Shown in pieces: positions 1 to 6,539 of a stretch of 9,454 nt of DNA. The notes under the pieces are model-generated. The model did no database searches, was not told the DNA's origin, and saw nothing but the letters and a program-made list of their open reading frames with translations. Position 1 is the stretch's first letter. Every line of letters begins with the position of its first letter. Made by a program: the position numbers and the translations under genes. This DNA comes from Treponema sp. (GTDB lineage: Bacteria > Spirochaetota > Spirochaetia > Treponematales > Breznakiellaceae). Location of the stretch: assembly GCA_031270205.1 (NCBI GenBank), contig JAISYA010000060.1:1-9454 (forward strand), in the 5' to 3' direction.

Positions 1-804
1 CAGCGTAACGCCGTCAATGGTCAATTTCGGGTTAGCTACATTCTTGTTGCCCTGGACATGGAAGAGGTGGCCCCCGCCCTGCAGGTTGATGGTCCCGCTC
101 CCGTTGATGATCCCCCATTGTCCGCTGTCTTCCAGGCGGATGTACTGACTCTTGGCATTCACCGTGCCGTTCACGGTCAACGTCACATCGTGCAGCCCGA
201 CCATCGCGCCGCTTTCCGTCACATCAAGCGTAACGCCGGTGGGCACTTCGATGTTGGATCTGAAATCGACGAAGCCGCCGGTAATCCGTACGGTGGCGCC
301 GTTCGCCTCCGCTCTCCCTACACTCCCCTCACTCTGCCCGGTCATGCCGTTGATGTCCGCAGCCAACCGGAAAGCCTCCGGTGTGGCTTCCACAAGGCCG
401 CTAATGGTGATTGTTGAACCGCCGGTAACCTTTATGGTAATTTCCGCTATCTGGCCCCCGGTGATCGTTACGCTAAACGCTTGTTGGCCGCTGGTCCTGG
501 GCGTAAACCGCAGCGTAACGCCGCCGCCGCTAATGGTTACCGCGCCTTCGCTCTTCGTTTCCAGCGGATTGCCCTGTTTCAGTACATACGTTCCGCTGCC
601 GTTGGCCAGCGCCCGTGCGGATCGGGACGTAGTTTGGGTAATGGTCAATTCGGTATCCGCGTTTCTGAAAACCGTGGTGGTAGTTACCGGGCCTGTGCCG
701 CCGCCGCCGCCCCCGCCGCCGCTACCGCTGCCGCTGAGGCAGGCCGTCAAGAGGACTATTGCCAGCGCGAGCGCGGCAATGCCGAAGAGATTCTTTTTGT
801 TCAT
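1..804 (-). CDS. Surface lipoprotein with glycine linker and repetitive beta-rich body (C-terminus beyond window)
   Basis: The reading frame is open from the ATG at 804 down to base 1, giving 268 residues with no stop, so the C-terminus lies off the window. An AAGGAG sits 6 nt before the ATG. The start MNKKNLFG is followed by a hydrophobic stretch (residues 9-19) and the lipobox L-T-A-C (Cys22), a classical lipoprotein signal peptide. Next come a Ser/Gly segment and eight consecutive Gly (residues 29-36, DNA 697-720), which look like a flexible tether. The rest is rich in short VTISGG, ITGG, GVTLDV and DGVTL units with regular Gly/Thr/Val spacing. I infer a right-handed beta-helix or a series of beta-sandwich repeats, as in surface adhesins and polysaccharide-binding proteins. 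The GVTL units share the DNA word CAGCGTAACGCCG (1-13, 511-523). No catalytic motif is visible and the substrate is unknown. Its upstream region is unusually elaborate (see 832-1019). Confidence 0.85.
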   Translation of the reverse strand, partial: MNKKNLFGIAALALAIVLLTACLSGSGSGGGGGGGGTGPVTTTTVFRNADTELTITQTTSRSARALANGSGTYVLKQGNPLETKSEGAVTISGGGVTLRFTPRTSGQQAFSVTITGGQIAEITIKVTGGSTITISGLVEATPEAFRLAADINGMTGQSEGSVGRAEANGATVRITGGFVDFRSNIEVPTGVTLDVTESGAMVGLHDVTLTVNGTVNAKSQYIRLEDSGQWGIINGSGTINLQGGGHLFHVQGNKNVANPKLTIDGVTL

Positions 805-831
805 ACGTTACTCCTTTTTAATAGGGAAATT

Positions 832-868
832 AAAAAAGCCGGTGCGCCTCCGTAGAGAGGCGTCCGGC
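832..868 (-). terminator. Terminator-like hairpin in the lipoprotein leader (possible attenuator)
   Basis: Read on the minus strand, GCCGG-a-CGCCTC (868-857) pairs with GAGGCG-ca-CCGGC (850-838). This makes an 11-bp GC-rich stem with a small internal bulge and a 6-nt loop, followed at once by six T (837-832). That is the shape of an intrinsic terminator on the minus strand. On the plus strand the stem is followed only by GTTTTCG, a poor terminator. The T-run ends 27 nt before the lipoprotein ATG and lies downstream of its predicted promoter, so it would act as a leader terminator (attenuator) unless a second promoter lies closer. An alternative reading is a transcription block protecting the gene from upstream read-through. 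Confidence 0.7.
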
Positions 869-889
869 GTTTTCGCGTGGATAAGGTAA

Positions 890-920
890 GGAGCGCTGCC
901 CTCCGGGCAGAGTCGTCTCC
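890..920 (-). promoter_or_regulatory. Folded element in the lipoprotein 5' leader
   Basis: CTGCCC (896-901) and GGGCAG (905-910) form a perfect 6-bp stem closed by a 3-nt loop. It is nested inside a weaker GGAG/CTCC pairing (890-893 with 917-920). The element lies between the predicted transcript start and the terminator-like hairpin at 832-868. Together they give a two-hairpin leader of about 180 nt. I compared it from memory with the TPP, glycine, SAM, purine, preQ1 and c-di-GMP-I riboswitch consensus cores and found no match, so the call is only 'structured leader'. Confidence 0.45.
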
Positions 921-944
921 CGGAAAAGAGATTCAGGTGAGTAT

Positions 945-1019
<75 letters not shown>

Positions 1020-1110
1020 GCGAAAAGTGTAAAAAATCTGCGGTTTTGCCCCGTTCATGAGGAACAGCGTAGCATGGACCGGGCGGAAGTGTCAAGCGAA
1101 AAATTAAACA

Positions 1111-1223
1111 TGAGCAATGAAAGAGCCGCTCTTTGCTCACTCTTCATTCTTCCTTCGCTCTCTGCTCTTCGCTCACTCTTCATTCGCTCTTCTTTGCTCT
1201 TTGCTCATTGCTCACTGCTCTTC
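1111..1223. repeat. Degenerate heptamer repeat tract with inverted ends
   Basis: From 1128 to 1223 the sequence is largely built of 7-bp words of the type GCTCNYT: GCTCTTT, GCTCACT, CTTCATT, GCTCTTC and variants, with a few units stretched by extra bases. A larger unit, GCTC-TTC/TTT followed by GCTCACT and CTTCATT, occurs twice (from 1128 and again from about 1164). TGAGCAATGA (1111-1120) is the perfect reverse complement of TCATTGCTCA (1205-1214). AAAGAGC (1120-1126) pairs with GCTCTTT (1128-1134). Reading frames through the tract give only Leu/Ser/Phe-rich junk such as SLLFAHCS, so it is not coding. It resembles the short tandem intergenic repeats seen in many bacterial genomes. Confidence 0.8.
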
Positions 1224-1271
1224 GGACAGTCCCCCGCCCGCCGAGATGCCTTTCCTTTCCCGCGCGTTTTA

Positions 1272-1280
1272 TGGTAGTAT
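1272..1280 (+). promoter_or_regulatory. Possible extended -10 promoter for the paaK operon
   Basis: TGG followed by TAGTAT gives an extended -10 motif (TGn plus a hexamer with 4 of 6 matches to TATAAT), 40 bp before the paaK ATG. A second candidate, TATCTT, lies at 1286-1291. Neither has a good -35, because the preceding bases are the C-rich end of the repeat region. It is offered because some promoter must lie between the heptamer tract and the gene. Confidence 0.3.
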
Positions 1281-1320
1281 AGCGGTATCTTACATCTTAC
1301 GCTGTAAAAAGGAAGCGCTT

Positions 1321-2622
1321 ATGATCTTCAACCCTGAGTACGAATGTATGGGAAGCGGGGCGCGGGAAAAACTCCAGCTTGCCAGCCTCAAAAACCTCGC
1401 GGAAACGCTCTACGCCAAAGTACCGTTTTACCGGAAAAAAATGGATGAGCAGGGAATACAGCCCCGGGACATCCACTGCCTGAAAGACATCGAAAAGCTG
1501 CCTTTTACCACCAAGGACGATTTGCGGGAAAACTACCCCCACGGCCTGCGGGCCTGTCCCCAGGACCGGATTGTGGAAGTGCACATGAGTTCCGGCACTA
1601 CCGGGAAGCCCGTGGTGGACGAGTACACGATTAAGGACATTAACATTTGGCGGGAGTCCATGTCGCGGACCATGGCGGCGGCGGGCTGCACCAGGGACGA
1701 TATTGTGCAGAACTGCTACGGCTACGGGCTTTTTACCGGAGGGCCGGGGGCGCACTACGGGGCGCTCAATATCGGCGCGCAAGTGCTGCCCATGTCCAGC
1801 GGTAACACCGCCCGGCAGCTTATGGTAATGCAGGACTTCGGTTCGACCATGCTTACCTGCACGCCTTCCTACGCGCTGTTCATGGCCGAGGAAGCCGCGG
1901 ACGCGGGCGTCGACCTGCACAATCTCCCCATCAGCAAGGGCTGTTTCGGCGCGGAGCCATGGAGCGAGAATATGCGCAAGGAAATCGAGGCCCGCTATAG
2001 CATGAAAGCCTACGACATCTACGGCCTTACGGAGATCATCGGCCCGGGCGTTTCCTTTGAGTGCGAAGCCCAGGACGGCCTGCACATCAACGAGGACCTG
2101 TTCTACCCGGAAATTATCGATCCTGAAACCGGCAAGACCCTGGACAGCGGCGAAAAAGGCGAGCTGGTTTTCACTACGCTCACCAAGGAGGGGACGCCGC
2201 TGCTGCGCTACCGCACGAGGGACATTACCTTTTTAATGAGGGAACCCTGCGCCTGCGGCCGCACCATGGTCCGCATGCACCGGCTCTTTGGCCGTACCGA
2301 CGACATGCTCATTATCCGCGGGGTCAACGTCTTCCCCAGCCAGATTGAGCAGGCCCTCATCGAAATCGAGGGGACTGAGCCGCAGTACCTGATTGTGGTC
2401 AACCGGGGCGAAAGCCATCTTGACGAGGTGGAGCTGCAGGTGGAAGTAAAGAAAGAGATTTTCACTGATGAAACGAAGGGCCTTGAGAGTCTGCGGAGCC
2501 GTATTGAAAATGTGATGAAGTCGAAACTGCAGGTTAGCCTTAGGGTAAAACTGGTGGAGCCGAAGACTATTGAGCGTTCTATCGGCAAGGCGAAACGGGT
2601 TGTAGACAACCGGAAAATTTAG
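1321..2622 (+). CDS. paaK: Phenylacetate-CoA ligase family enzyme (adenylate-forming)
   Basis: 433 residues, the usual size for this family. It forms an aryl-acyl adenylate from an aromatic acid and ATP, then transfers the acyl group to CoA; the likely substrate is phenylacetate or a related aryl acid such as indoleacetate. Visible motifs are the ATP-binding SSGTTGKP (residues 90-97), YDIYGLTE (231-238), and the C-terminal hinge region GRTDDMLIIRGVNVFPSQ (324-341). The end, GKAKRVVDNR, contains the family's conserved C-terminal lysine. The frame is open back to an ATG at 1117, but that extension is translated heptamer repeat. I chose ATG 1321 because MIFNPEYECM matches the family's usual start and GGA lies 8 bases upstream. 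It is followed after 25 bp by an ACT-domain gene, a pairing common in anaerobes that degrade aromatic amino acids through indolepyruvate/phenylpyruvate oxidoreductases. Those oxidoreductase genes are not in this window. Confidence 0.93.
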   Translation: MIFNPEYECMGSGAREKLQLASLKNLAETLYAKVPFYRKKMDEQGIQPRDIHCLKDIEKLPFTTKDDLRENYPHGLRACPQDRIVEVHMSSGTTGKPVVDEYTIKDINIWRESMSRTMAAAGCTRDDIVQNCYGYGLFTGGPGAHYGALNIGAQVLPMSSGNTARQLMVMQDFGSTMLTCTPSYALFMAEEAADAGVDLHNLPISKGCFGAEPWSENMRKEIEARYSMKAYDIYGLTEIIGPGVSFECEAQDGLHINEDLFYPEIIDPETGKTLDSGEKGELVFTTLTKEGTPLLRYRTRDITFLMREPCACGRTMVRMHRLFGRTDDMLIIRGVNVFPSQIEQALIEIEGTEPQYLIVVNRGESHLDEVELQVEVKKEIFTDETKGLESLRSRIENVMKSKLQVSLRVKLVEPKTIERSIGKAKRVVDNRKI

Positions 2623-2647
2623 CGTATAGTTGAAGAAGGAGGAAGTT

Positions 2648-3064
2648 ATGGAAATCAGGCAAATATCGGTCTTTTTGGAAAACACCACCGGCAGGATAAG
2701 CGAAGTTACCAAAACATTGGCCCACGCGGGCATTAACCTGCGGGCGATCAGTATCGCCGACACTGCGGACTTCGGCATTCTGCGCCTTATCGTCGATAAA
2801 ACCGAAGAGGCGGTAAACGCCCTGAACGCCGCGGGTTTTACCACAAGGCAGACCAGTGTCGCCGCGGTGGAAATTGACGACGTACCCGGCAGCCTTGCCA
2901 AACTGATGGAGCTTTTTCAGAAGTCCGAGATCAATATCGAGTATCTCTACGCATCGCTGGAAGGCAGGGCCGGCAAGGCGGTGGTGATCTTCAAGCTGGA
3001 AGATCACGACAAGGGATTCAAAATTCTCAAAGACAATGGCCTTACCATGGCAGAAAGGTTCTAG
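2648..3064 (+). CDS. Tandem ACT-domain regulatory protein
   Basis: 138 residues made of two ACT domains and nothing else (about 1-67 and 70-138). Each has the ACT opening: a beta strand, a Gly loop (NTTGRI 12-17; DVPGSL 78-83), a helix, then HAGINLRAIS (26-35) or KSEINIEYLYA (92-102). ACT domains bind small ligands, usually amino acids. A free-standing double ACT protein beside PaaK is a known arrangement, and I infer that it senses an aromatic amino acid or related acid and modulates aryl-acid metabolism. There is no DNA-binding or catalytic domain. ATG 2648 is chosen over the in-frame TTG at 2630 because AAGGAGGAA lies directly before it and the protein then begins with the first ACT strand. 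Its stop is 6 bp before the glgA ATG. Confidence 0.9.
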   Translation: MEIRQISVFLENTTGRISEVTKTLAHAGINLRAISIADTADFGILRLIVDKTEEAVNALNAAGFTTRQTSVAAVEIDDVPGSLAKLMELFQKSEINIEYLYASLEGRAGKAVVIFKLEDHDKGFKILKDNGLTMAERF

Positions 3065-3070
3065 CCCTAT

Positions 3071-4576
3071 ATGAAAATATTAATGGTTTCCAGCGAGGCA
3101 GTGCCTTACGCCAAAACCGGCGGTCTTGCGGATATGGTTTCCGCGCTTTCAATCACCCTGGCCAAGCTGGGCCACGAAGTAAAAATCGTCATCCCCCGGT
3201 ATTACCCGGTTGACAAGGAAAAACTTGAACTGCTCCCCGGCGCAATGGGAGTCCCGATGGGCGGCGGCGAGGAATGGAGCGCGGTTTACAGCGCCGTCAT
3301 GCCGGATACACCGGAAAAAAATCCGGTGCGGGTGTACTTTATCGACCACGAGGTTTTCTTCGGCAGGGACGGTATCTACGGCACGCCCTTTGAGCCGGAT
3401 TTTCTTGACAATCCCCGGCGTTTCACGTTTTTTTGCCGCGCCGCCTTCCAGCTCTGCCGCAAAATCGACTGGTACCCCGACGTGCTCCACGCCCATGACT
3501 GGCCTGCGGCAATGGCGCCGGTTTACCTGAAATTTGCCGAGCGCGCGGGCGGCGGCACAGTCAAAACCGGTTTTGAAAAAACCGTTTCGGTTCTTACCAT
3601 ACACAACCTGGGCTACCAGGGCATCTACAGCAAGGACAATTTTGGGTACGCCGGTCTGGGCTGGGACGTGTTTTACAGCGCCGGCTTTGAAGACTGGAAC
3701 ATGATGAACCTGCTCAAGGCGGGCCTGTACAGTGTGGACCGGCTCAACACGGTTTCGCCCAACTACGCCGCGGAAACCATGCGGCAGGCCCACGGCTTCA
3801 GGCTCGACGGGGTACTCCGTTACCGCTCGGCCGATTATTCGGGCATTCTCAACGGTATTGATGTGAAGGTATGGAACCCGGCGAAAGATCCGTTTATCCC
3901 CGAGCCGTACTCCGCCAAAAACCTGGCGGGAAAGGCCGCGGCCAAAGAAGCCCTGCAGCGGGCCTTCGGCCTTCCTGTGGACAGCAGCGTACCCCTTATC
4001 GGCATGGTCACGAGGCTTACCGGGCAAAAGGGCGTGGGCGATCTTTTCGGCCCCGCGTACGGTTCGGCATGGTCAATCTGCCGCGACATGAACCTTCAGA
4101 TGGTTCTTATCGGTACGGGCGAGGCCTGGTGCGAACACGAAATCGCCAGCCTTTCTTCCCGCCTTTCCAATTTCAAGGCCAAAATCGGCTACAGCGAAGC
4201 GCTAAGCCACCTTATTGAGGCGGGCAGCGATTTCTTCCTCATGCCCAGCCGCTACGAACCCTGCGGCCTTAATCAGATGTATTCCCTGGTCTACGGCACT
4301 CTTCCCATAGTGCGGAAAACCGGCGGCCTCGTGGACACGGTAGAAAACTACGATGAGGCCGCAGGCAGCGGCAACGGCTTTATGTTTGACGATCTAACTC
4401 CCCAGGCGATCTACAATACCGTAGGCTGGGCGGTCTGGGCCTGGTACAACCGGCGTGAACACATTGAATCCATGCGCCTTAGGGGGATGAAGCAAAACTT
4501 CTCGTGGGAAAAATCCGCGAAGCGGTACGTTGCGCTGTACGAAGAAACCAGGGGCAAGTTAAGCGCTATGAATTGA
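3071..4576 (+). CDS. glgA: Glycogen synthase (ADP-glucose type, GT5)
   Basis: 501 residues, slightly longer than the ~477-residue E. coli enzyme. It transfers glucose from ADP-glucose to the non-reducing end of an alpha-1,4-glucan. The N-terminal signature KTGGLADMVSAL (residues 15-26) is the ADP-glucose binding loop. HAHDW (140-144), HNLGYQG, LNTVSPNYA and GILNGID follow in the order of the GT5 family. RLTGQKG (315-321) supplies the Arg/Lys pair, and PSRYEPCGLNQ (392-402) carries the catalytic-site Glu396. There is no strong Shine-Dalgarno before the ATG; the nearest purine run, AGAAAGG, is 12 nt away inside the ACT gene. Translation is therefore probably coupled to the ACT gene. No glgB, glgC or glgP is in the window, so the gene stands apart from other glycogen genes. 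I see no frameshift or missing key residue. Confidence 0.96.
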   Translation: MKILMVSSEAVPYAKTGGLADMVSALSITLAKLGHEVKIVIPRYYPVDKEKLELLPGAMGVPMGGGEEWSAVYSAVMPDTPEKNPVRVYFIDHEVFFGRDGIYGTPFEPDFLDNPRRFTFFCRAAFQLCRKIDWYPDVLHAHDWPAAMAPVYLKFAERAGGGTVKTGFEKTVSVLTIHNLGYQGIYSKDNFGYAGLGWDVFYSAGFEDWNMMNLLKAGLYSVDRLNTVSPNYAAETMRQAHGFRLDGVLRYRSADYSGILNGIDVKVWNPAKDPFIPEPYSAKNLAGKAAAKEALQRAFGLPVDSSVPLIGMVTRLTGQKGVGDLFGPAYGSAWSICRDMNLQMVLIGTGEAWCEHEIASLSSRLSNFKAKIGYSEALSHLIEAGSDFFLMPSRYEPCGLNQMYSLVYGTLPIVRKTGGLVDTVENYDEAAGSGNGFMFDDLTPQAIYNTVGWAVWAWYNRREHIESMRLRGMKQNFSWEKSAKRYVALYEETRGKLSAMN

Positions 4577-4601
4577 TATGCGGTCGAAAAAAGTATATCA
4601 A
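4573..4601 (+). promoter_or_regulatory. Candidate promoter/operator before the methyltransferase
   Basis: TTGATA (4573-4578; 5 of 6 to TTGACA) overlaps the glgA stop codon. It stands 17 bp before TATCAA and 15 bp before TATATC, both partial -10 matches. The same bases form a perfect 7-bp inverted repeat, TTGATAT (4573-4579) and ATATCAA (4595-4601), which could be a protein-binding dyad over the promoter. It lies exactly where composition drops to AT-rich, as expected if the methyltransferase brought its own control region. Confidence 0.35.
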
Positions 4602-4636
4602 CGCAGGCTGCTTTAGCGGCAAGCAGTCCATTTACC

Positions 4637-4640
4637 GGAG
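4637..4640 (+). promoter_or_regulatory. Ribosome binding site deciding the methyltransferase GTG start
   Basis: GGAG lies 7 nt before the GTG at 4648. It is the only good Shine-Dalgarno match in front of an in-frame start codon between the glgA stop and the first conserved methyltransferase motif. No ATG exists in frame in that interval. Confidence 0.55.
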
Positions 4641-4647
4641 ATTTTTC

Positions 4648-5526
4648 GTGGCGTCAAGCGCAAAAAATCCACAGGGGCAACAGGCTGGCAGCGCATTCTC
4701 AAAAATAATAACAGGGCATTTATACGCATTTCCGCCGTATTATAATTCAGAAAAAACCGTATTGTATAATGAAGATTGTTTGTCAATATTAAAATCTTTG
4801 CCGGAAAATTGTATAGATATGATTTTTGCCGATCCTCCGTATTTTCTTTCAAATAATGGTTTTACCTGCCGGGGCGGTAAAATGGCATCGGTAAACAAAG
4901 GCAAATGGGACAAGAGCGAAGGATTTGAAAATGATCTTGCTTTTCATAATTTGTGGATTTCAGAATGTAAACGTGTTTTAAAACCCGAAGGAACAATTTG
5001 GATTAGCGGGACGTATCATAGTATTTATGTGTGTGGTTATATTTTACAGGCCAATGGCTATCGTATATTAAATGACATTTGCTGGTTTAAACCAAATGCT
5101 TCCCCCAATTTAAGCTGCCGCTTTTTTACGGCGTCACATGAAACATTGTTGTGGGCAAGGAAAGACGAGAAGGCAAAGCATACGTTTAATTATGAAAAGA
5201 TGAAAAACGGAGATTATCCGGAAGATAAAATCAAGCAGCCTGATATGCAAATGCGATCTGTTTGGTCCATTGCCTTGACTAAACCATCAGAAAAACAATA
5301 TGGAAAACATCCTGCGCAAAAGCCGTACGATTTGCTGAAACGCATTGTTCTTGCGTCTACAAACGGGGGCGATATAGTTTTGGATCCGTTTTGTGGCAGC
5401 GGGACAACGGGATTGGTCTGTCAAAATTGTGCCAATCGATATTTTATAGGCGTAGAACTTGAAAAAAGGTATTGCGAATTAAGCAAAAATAGATTATCGT
5501 ACAGCAAGGCACGATACAAAGAATAG
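4648..5526 (+). CDS. DNA adenine-N6 methyltransferase, beta class, DpnA-like (no restriction partner here)
   Basis: 292 residues from GTG 4648. The catalytic motif IV DPPY (residues 62-65) comes before the target-recognition region, and the SAM-binding DPFCGSGTTG (246-255) is near the C-terminus; this order defines beta-class amino-methyltransferases. The segments FADPPYFLSN, WISGTYHSIY, ASPNLSCRFFT and KHPAQKP strongly recall DpnA of the DpnII system, which methylates adenine in GATC and can act on single-stranded DNA. GATC specificity here is inferred from that resemblance. The frame is open back to GTG 4504 inside glgA, but similarity to DpnA only begins near PPYYN (about residue 31). The first 30 residues could therefore be native or an annotation artefact. 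The gene is visibly AT-rich: 4921-4980 has 17 G+C of 60, against 37 of 60 at 3481-3540 in glgA. No endonuclease gene adjoins it, so it is either solitary or the remnant of a restriction-modification locus acquired by transfer. Confidence 0.9.
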   Translation: MASSAKNPQGQQAGSAFSKIITGHLYAFPPYYNSEKTVLYNEDCLSILKSLPENCIDMIFADPPYFLSNNGFTCRGGKMASVNKGKWDKSEGFENDLAFHNLWISECKRVLKPEGTIWISGTYHSIYVCGYILQANGYRILNDICWFKPNASPNLSCRFFTASHETLLWARKDEKAKHTFNYEKMKNGDYPEDKIKQPDMQMRSVWSIALTKPSEKQYGKHPAQKPYDLLKRIVLASTNGGDIVLDPFCGSGTTGLVCQNCANRYFIGVELEKRYCELSKNRLSYSKARYKE

Positions 5527-5536
5527 GGAGATAACT

Positions 5537-6535
5537 ATGGACAAATTACGAATGGGGGTTTTGGGATGTTCCCGTCATTATGAGCTGCGGGTGGCCCTGC
5601 CGCTCAGATCGTCTCTCCTGGTGGAACCTTACGCCGTGGCGTCAAGGAACGGGGCGAAGGCACAGGCGTTTGCGGATAAACTGGGCTTTCCCTGCGCATA
5701 CGGTTCCTACGAGGCTCTGCTCGCCGATCCCGATGTTGATTTTGTGTATATTCCGCTGCCCAATCATCTGCACCTGGAATACATACAAAAAGCCGCCGAC
5801 GCGGGAAAGCCGGTGCTGTGCGAAAAGCCGATATGTCTGAACGCGAAAGAAGCGGCGGAAGCGGCGGCCTATTGCCAAAGCCGGAACGTTCCCCTTATGG
5901 AAGCCTTCATGTACCGCTTCCATCCCCAATGGGTTCGGGCAAAGGAAATTGCCGCCTCCGGGGAAATCGGCGAACTGCTGGCCGTTCACGCCCATTTTTC
6001 CTATTCCAACAAAGACGGAACCAACATACGCAACCGGGCGGACACGGGCGGCGGCGCGCTTTATGACATCGGCTGCTATACCGTTTCAAGCGCCCGGCAT
6101 CTGTTTGGCCGGGAACCAGCCAGGGTAATATGCACTCTTGTCCGTGACGCCTCGTTCAAAACCGATATTCTGGTTTCCGCGCTTCTCGATTTTGGGGAAG
6201 GGCGGGCCGCGACTTTCACCATCGGTACGCAGATGTACCCCAGTCAGCGGGTGGACGCCATCGGAAGCGCCGGCAGCCTCTCCATAGAGGTTCCCTTCAA
6301 CATGTACCCGGATGTTCCCGGCAGAGTTACCGTTTTTACCGGCGTAGGCCAGCGCCTTATTGAAACGGAAATCGCCGATCAGTATTTGCTGGAATTTGAC
6401 GCCTATGCCGAATCGATCATTCAGCAGCGGGAAGCGCCCACCCCGGTTTCTGACGCAATCGCCAACATGGCGGTCCTGGACGCCCTTTTCAAATCCGCGG
6501 CAAGCGGCGCGTGGGAAGCGGTGCGGAAGTACTGA
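5537..6535 (+). CDS. Gfo/Idh/MocA family NAD(P)-dependent oxidoreductase
   Basis: 332 residues. It has an N-terminal Rossmann fold opening with MGVLGCSRHYE (residues 6-16), the variant GxxG dinucleotide loop common in the dihydrodiol/xylose dehydrogenase branch. The family signature CEKP follows (95-98, Lys97 being the conserved active-site lysine), then MEAFMYRFHP and GGGALYDIGCY (171-181) in the C-terminal catalytic half. Such enzymes oxidise or reduce sugars, inositols or related cyclic alcohols. The substrate cannot be read from the sequence, though the GGGALYDIG segment favours the D-xylose dehydrogenase/dihydrodiol dehydrogenase subgroup. AGGGAG lies 6 nt before the ATG and overlaps the methyltransferase stop; the genes are 10 bp apart and may be co-transcribed. 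GC content returns to that of glgA here. The stop lies 4 bp from the convergent gene's stop, leaving no room for an intergenic terminator. Confidence 0.92.
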   Translation: MDKLRMGVLGCSRHYELRVALPLRSSLLVEPYAVASRNGAKAQAFADKLGFPCAYGSYEALLADPDVDFVYIPLPNHLHLEYIQKAADAGKPVLCEKPICLNAKEAAEAAAYCQSRNVPLMEAFMYRFHPQWVRAKEIAASGEIGELLAVHAHFSYSNKDGTNIRNRADTGGGALYDIGCYTVSSARHLFGREPARVICTLVRDASFKTDILVSALLDFGEGRAATFTIGTQMYPSQRVDAIGSAGSLSIEVPFNMYPDVPGRVTVFTGVGQRLIETEIADQYLLEFDAYAESIIQQREAPTPVSDAIANMAVLDALFKSAASGAWEAVRKY

Positions 6536-6539
6536 AAAC

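Noticed and set aside
152..889. Long plus-strand open frame of 245 codons opposite the lipoprotein gene
   Set aside because: It is the antisense shadow of the minus-strand lipoprotein, which has a signal peptide, lipobox and RBS; the plus-strand product is Pro/Val/Ala-rich with a poly-Pro run mirroring the glycine codons.
1111..1223. CRISPR array
   Set aside because: The repeats are 7-bp degenerate words without spacers and no cas gene is present.
1074..1277. 67-codon plus-strand frame as a small gene
   Set aside because: Most of it is repeat translation, with no RBS and no recognisable protein features.
1117..1320. N-terminal extension of the paaK frame by 68 residues from ATG 1117
   Set aside because: The extension is translated heptamer repeat (Leu/Ser/Phe-rich), and the family's normal N-terminus begins at ATG 1321 with an RBS.
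2233..2901. Minus-strand frames under paaK and the ACT gene
   Set aside because: GC-rich coding shadows; the plus-strand products have clear family motifs through the same bases.
4608..4626. CTGCTT/AAGCAG hairpin as a glgA terminator
   Set aside because: Six-bp stem with a 7-nt loop and no T-run after it; not enough for an intrinsic terminator.
4504..4647. Methyltransferase start at GTG 4504 inside glgA
   Set aside because: It would overlap glgA by 73 bp, has no RBS, and the added residues match nothing in the methyltransferase family.
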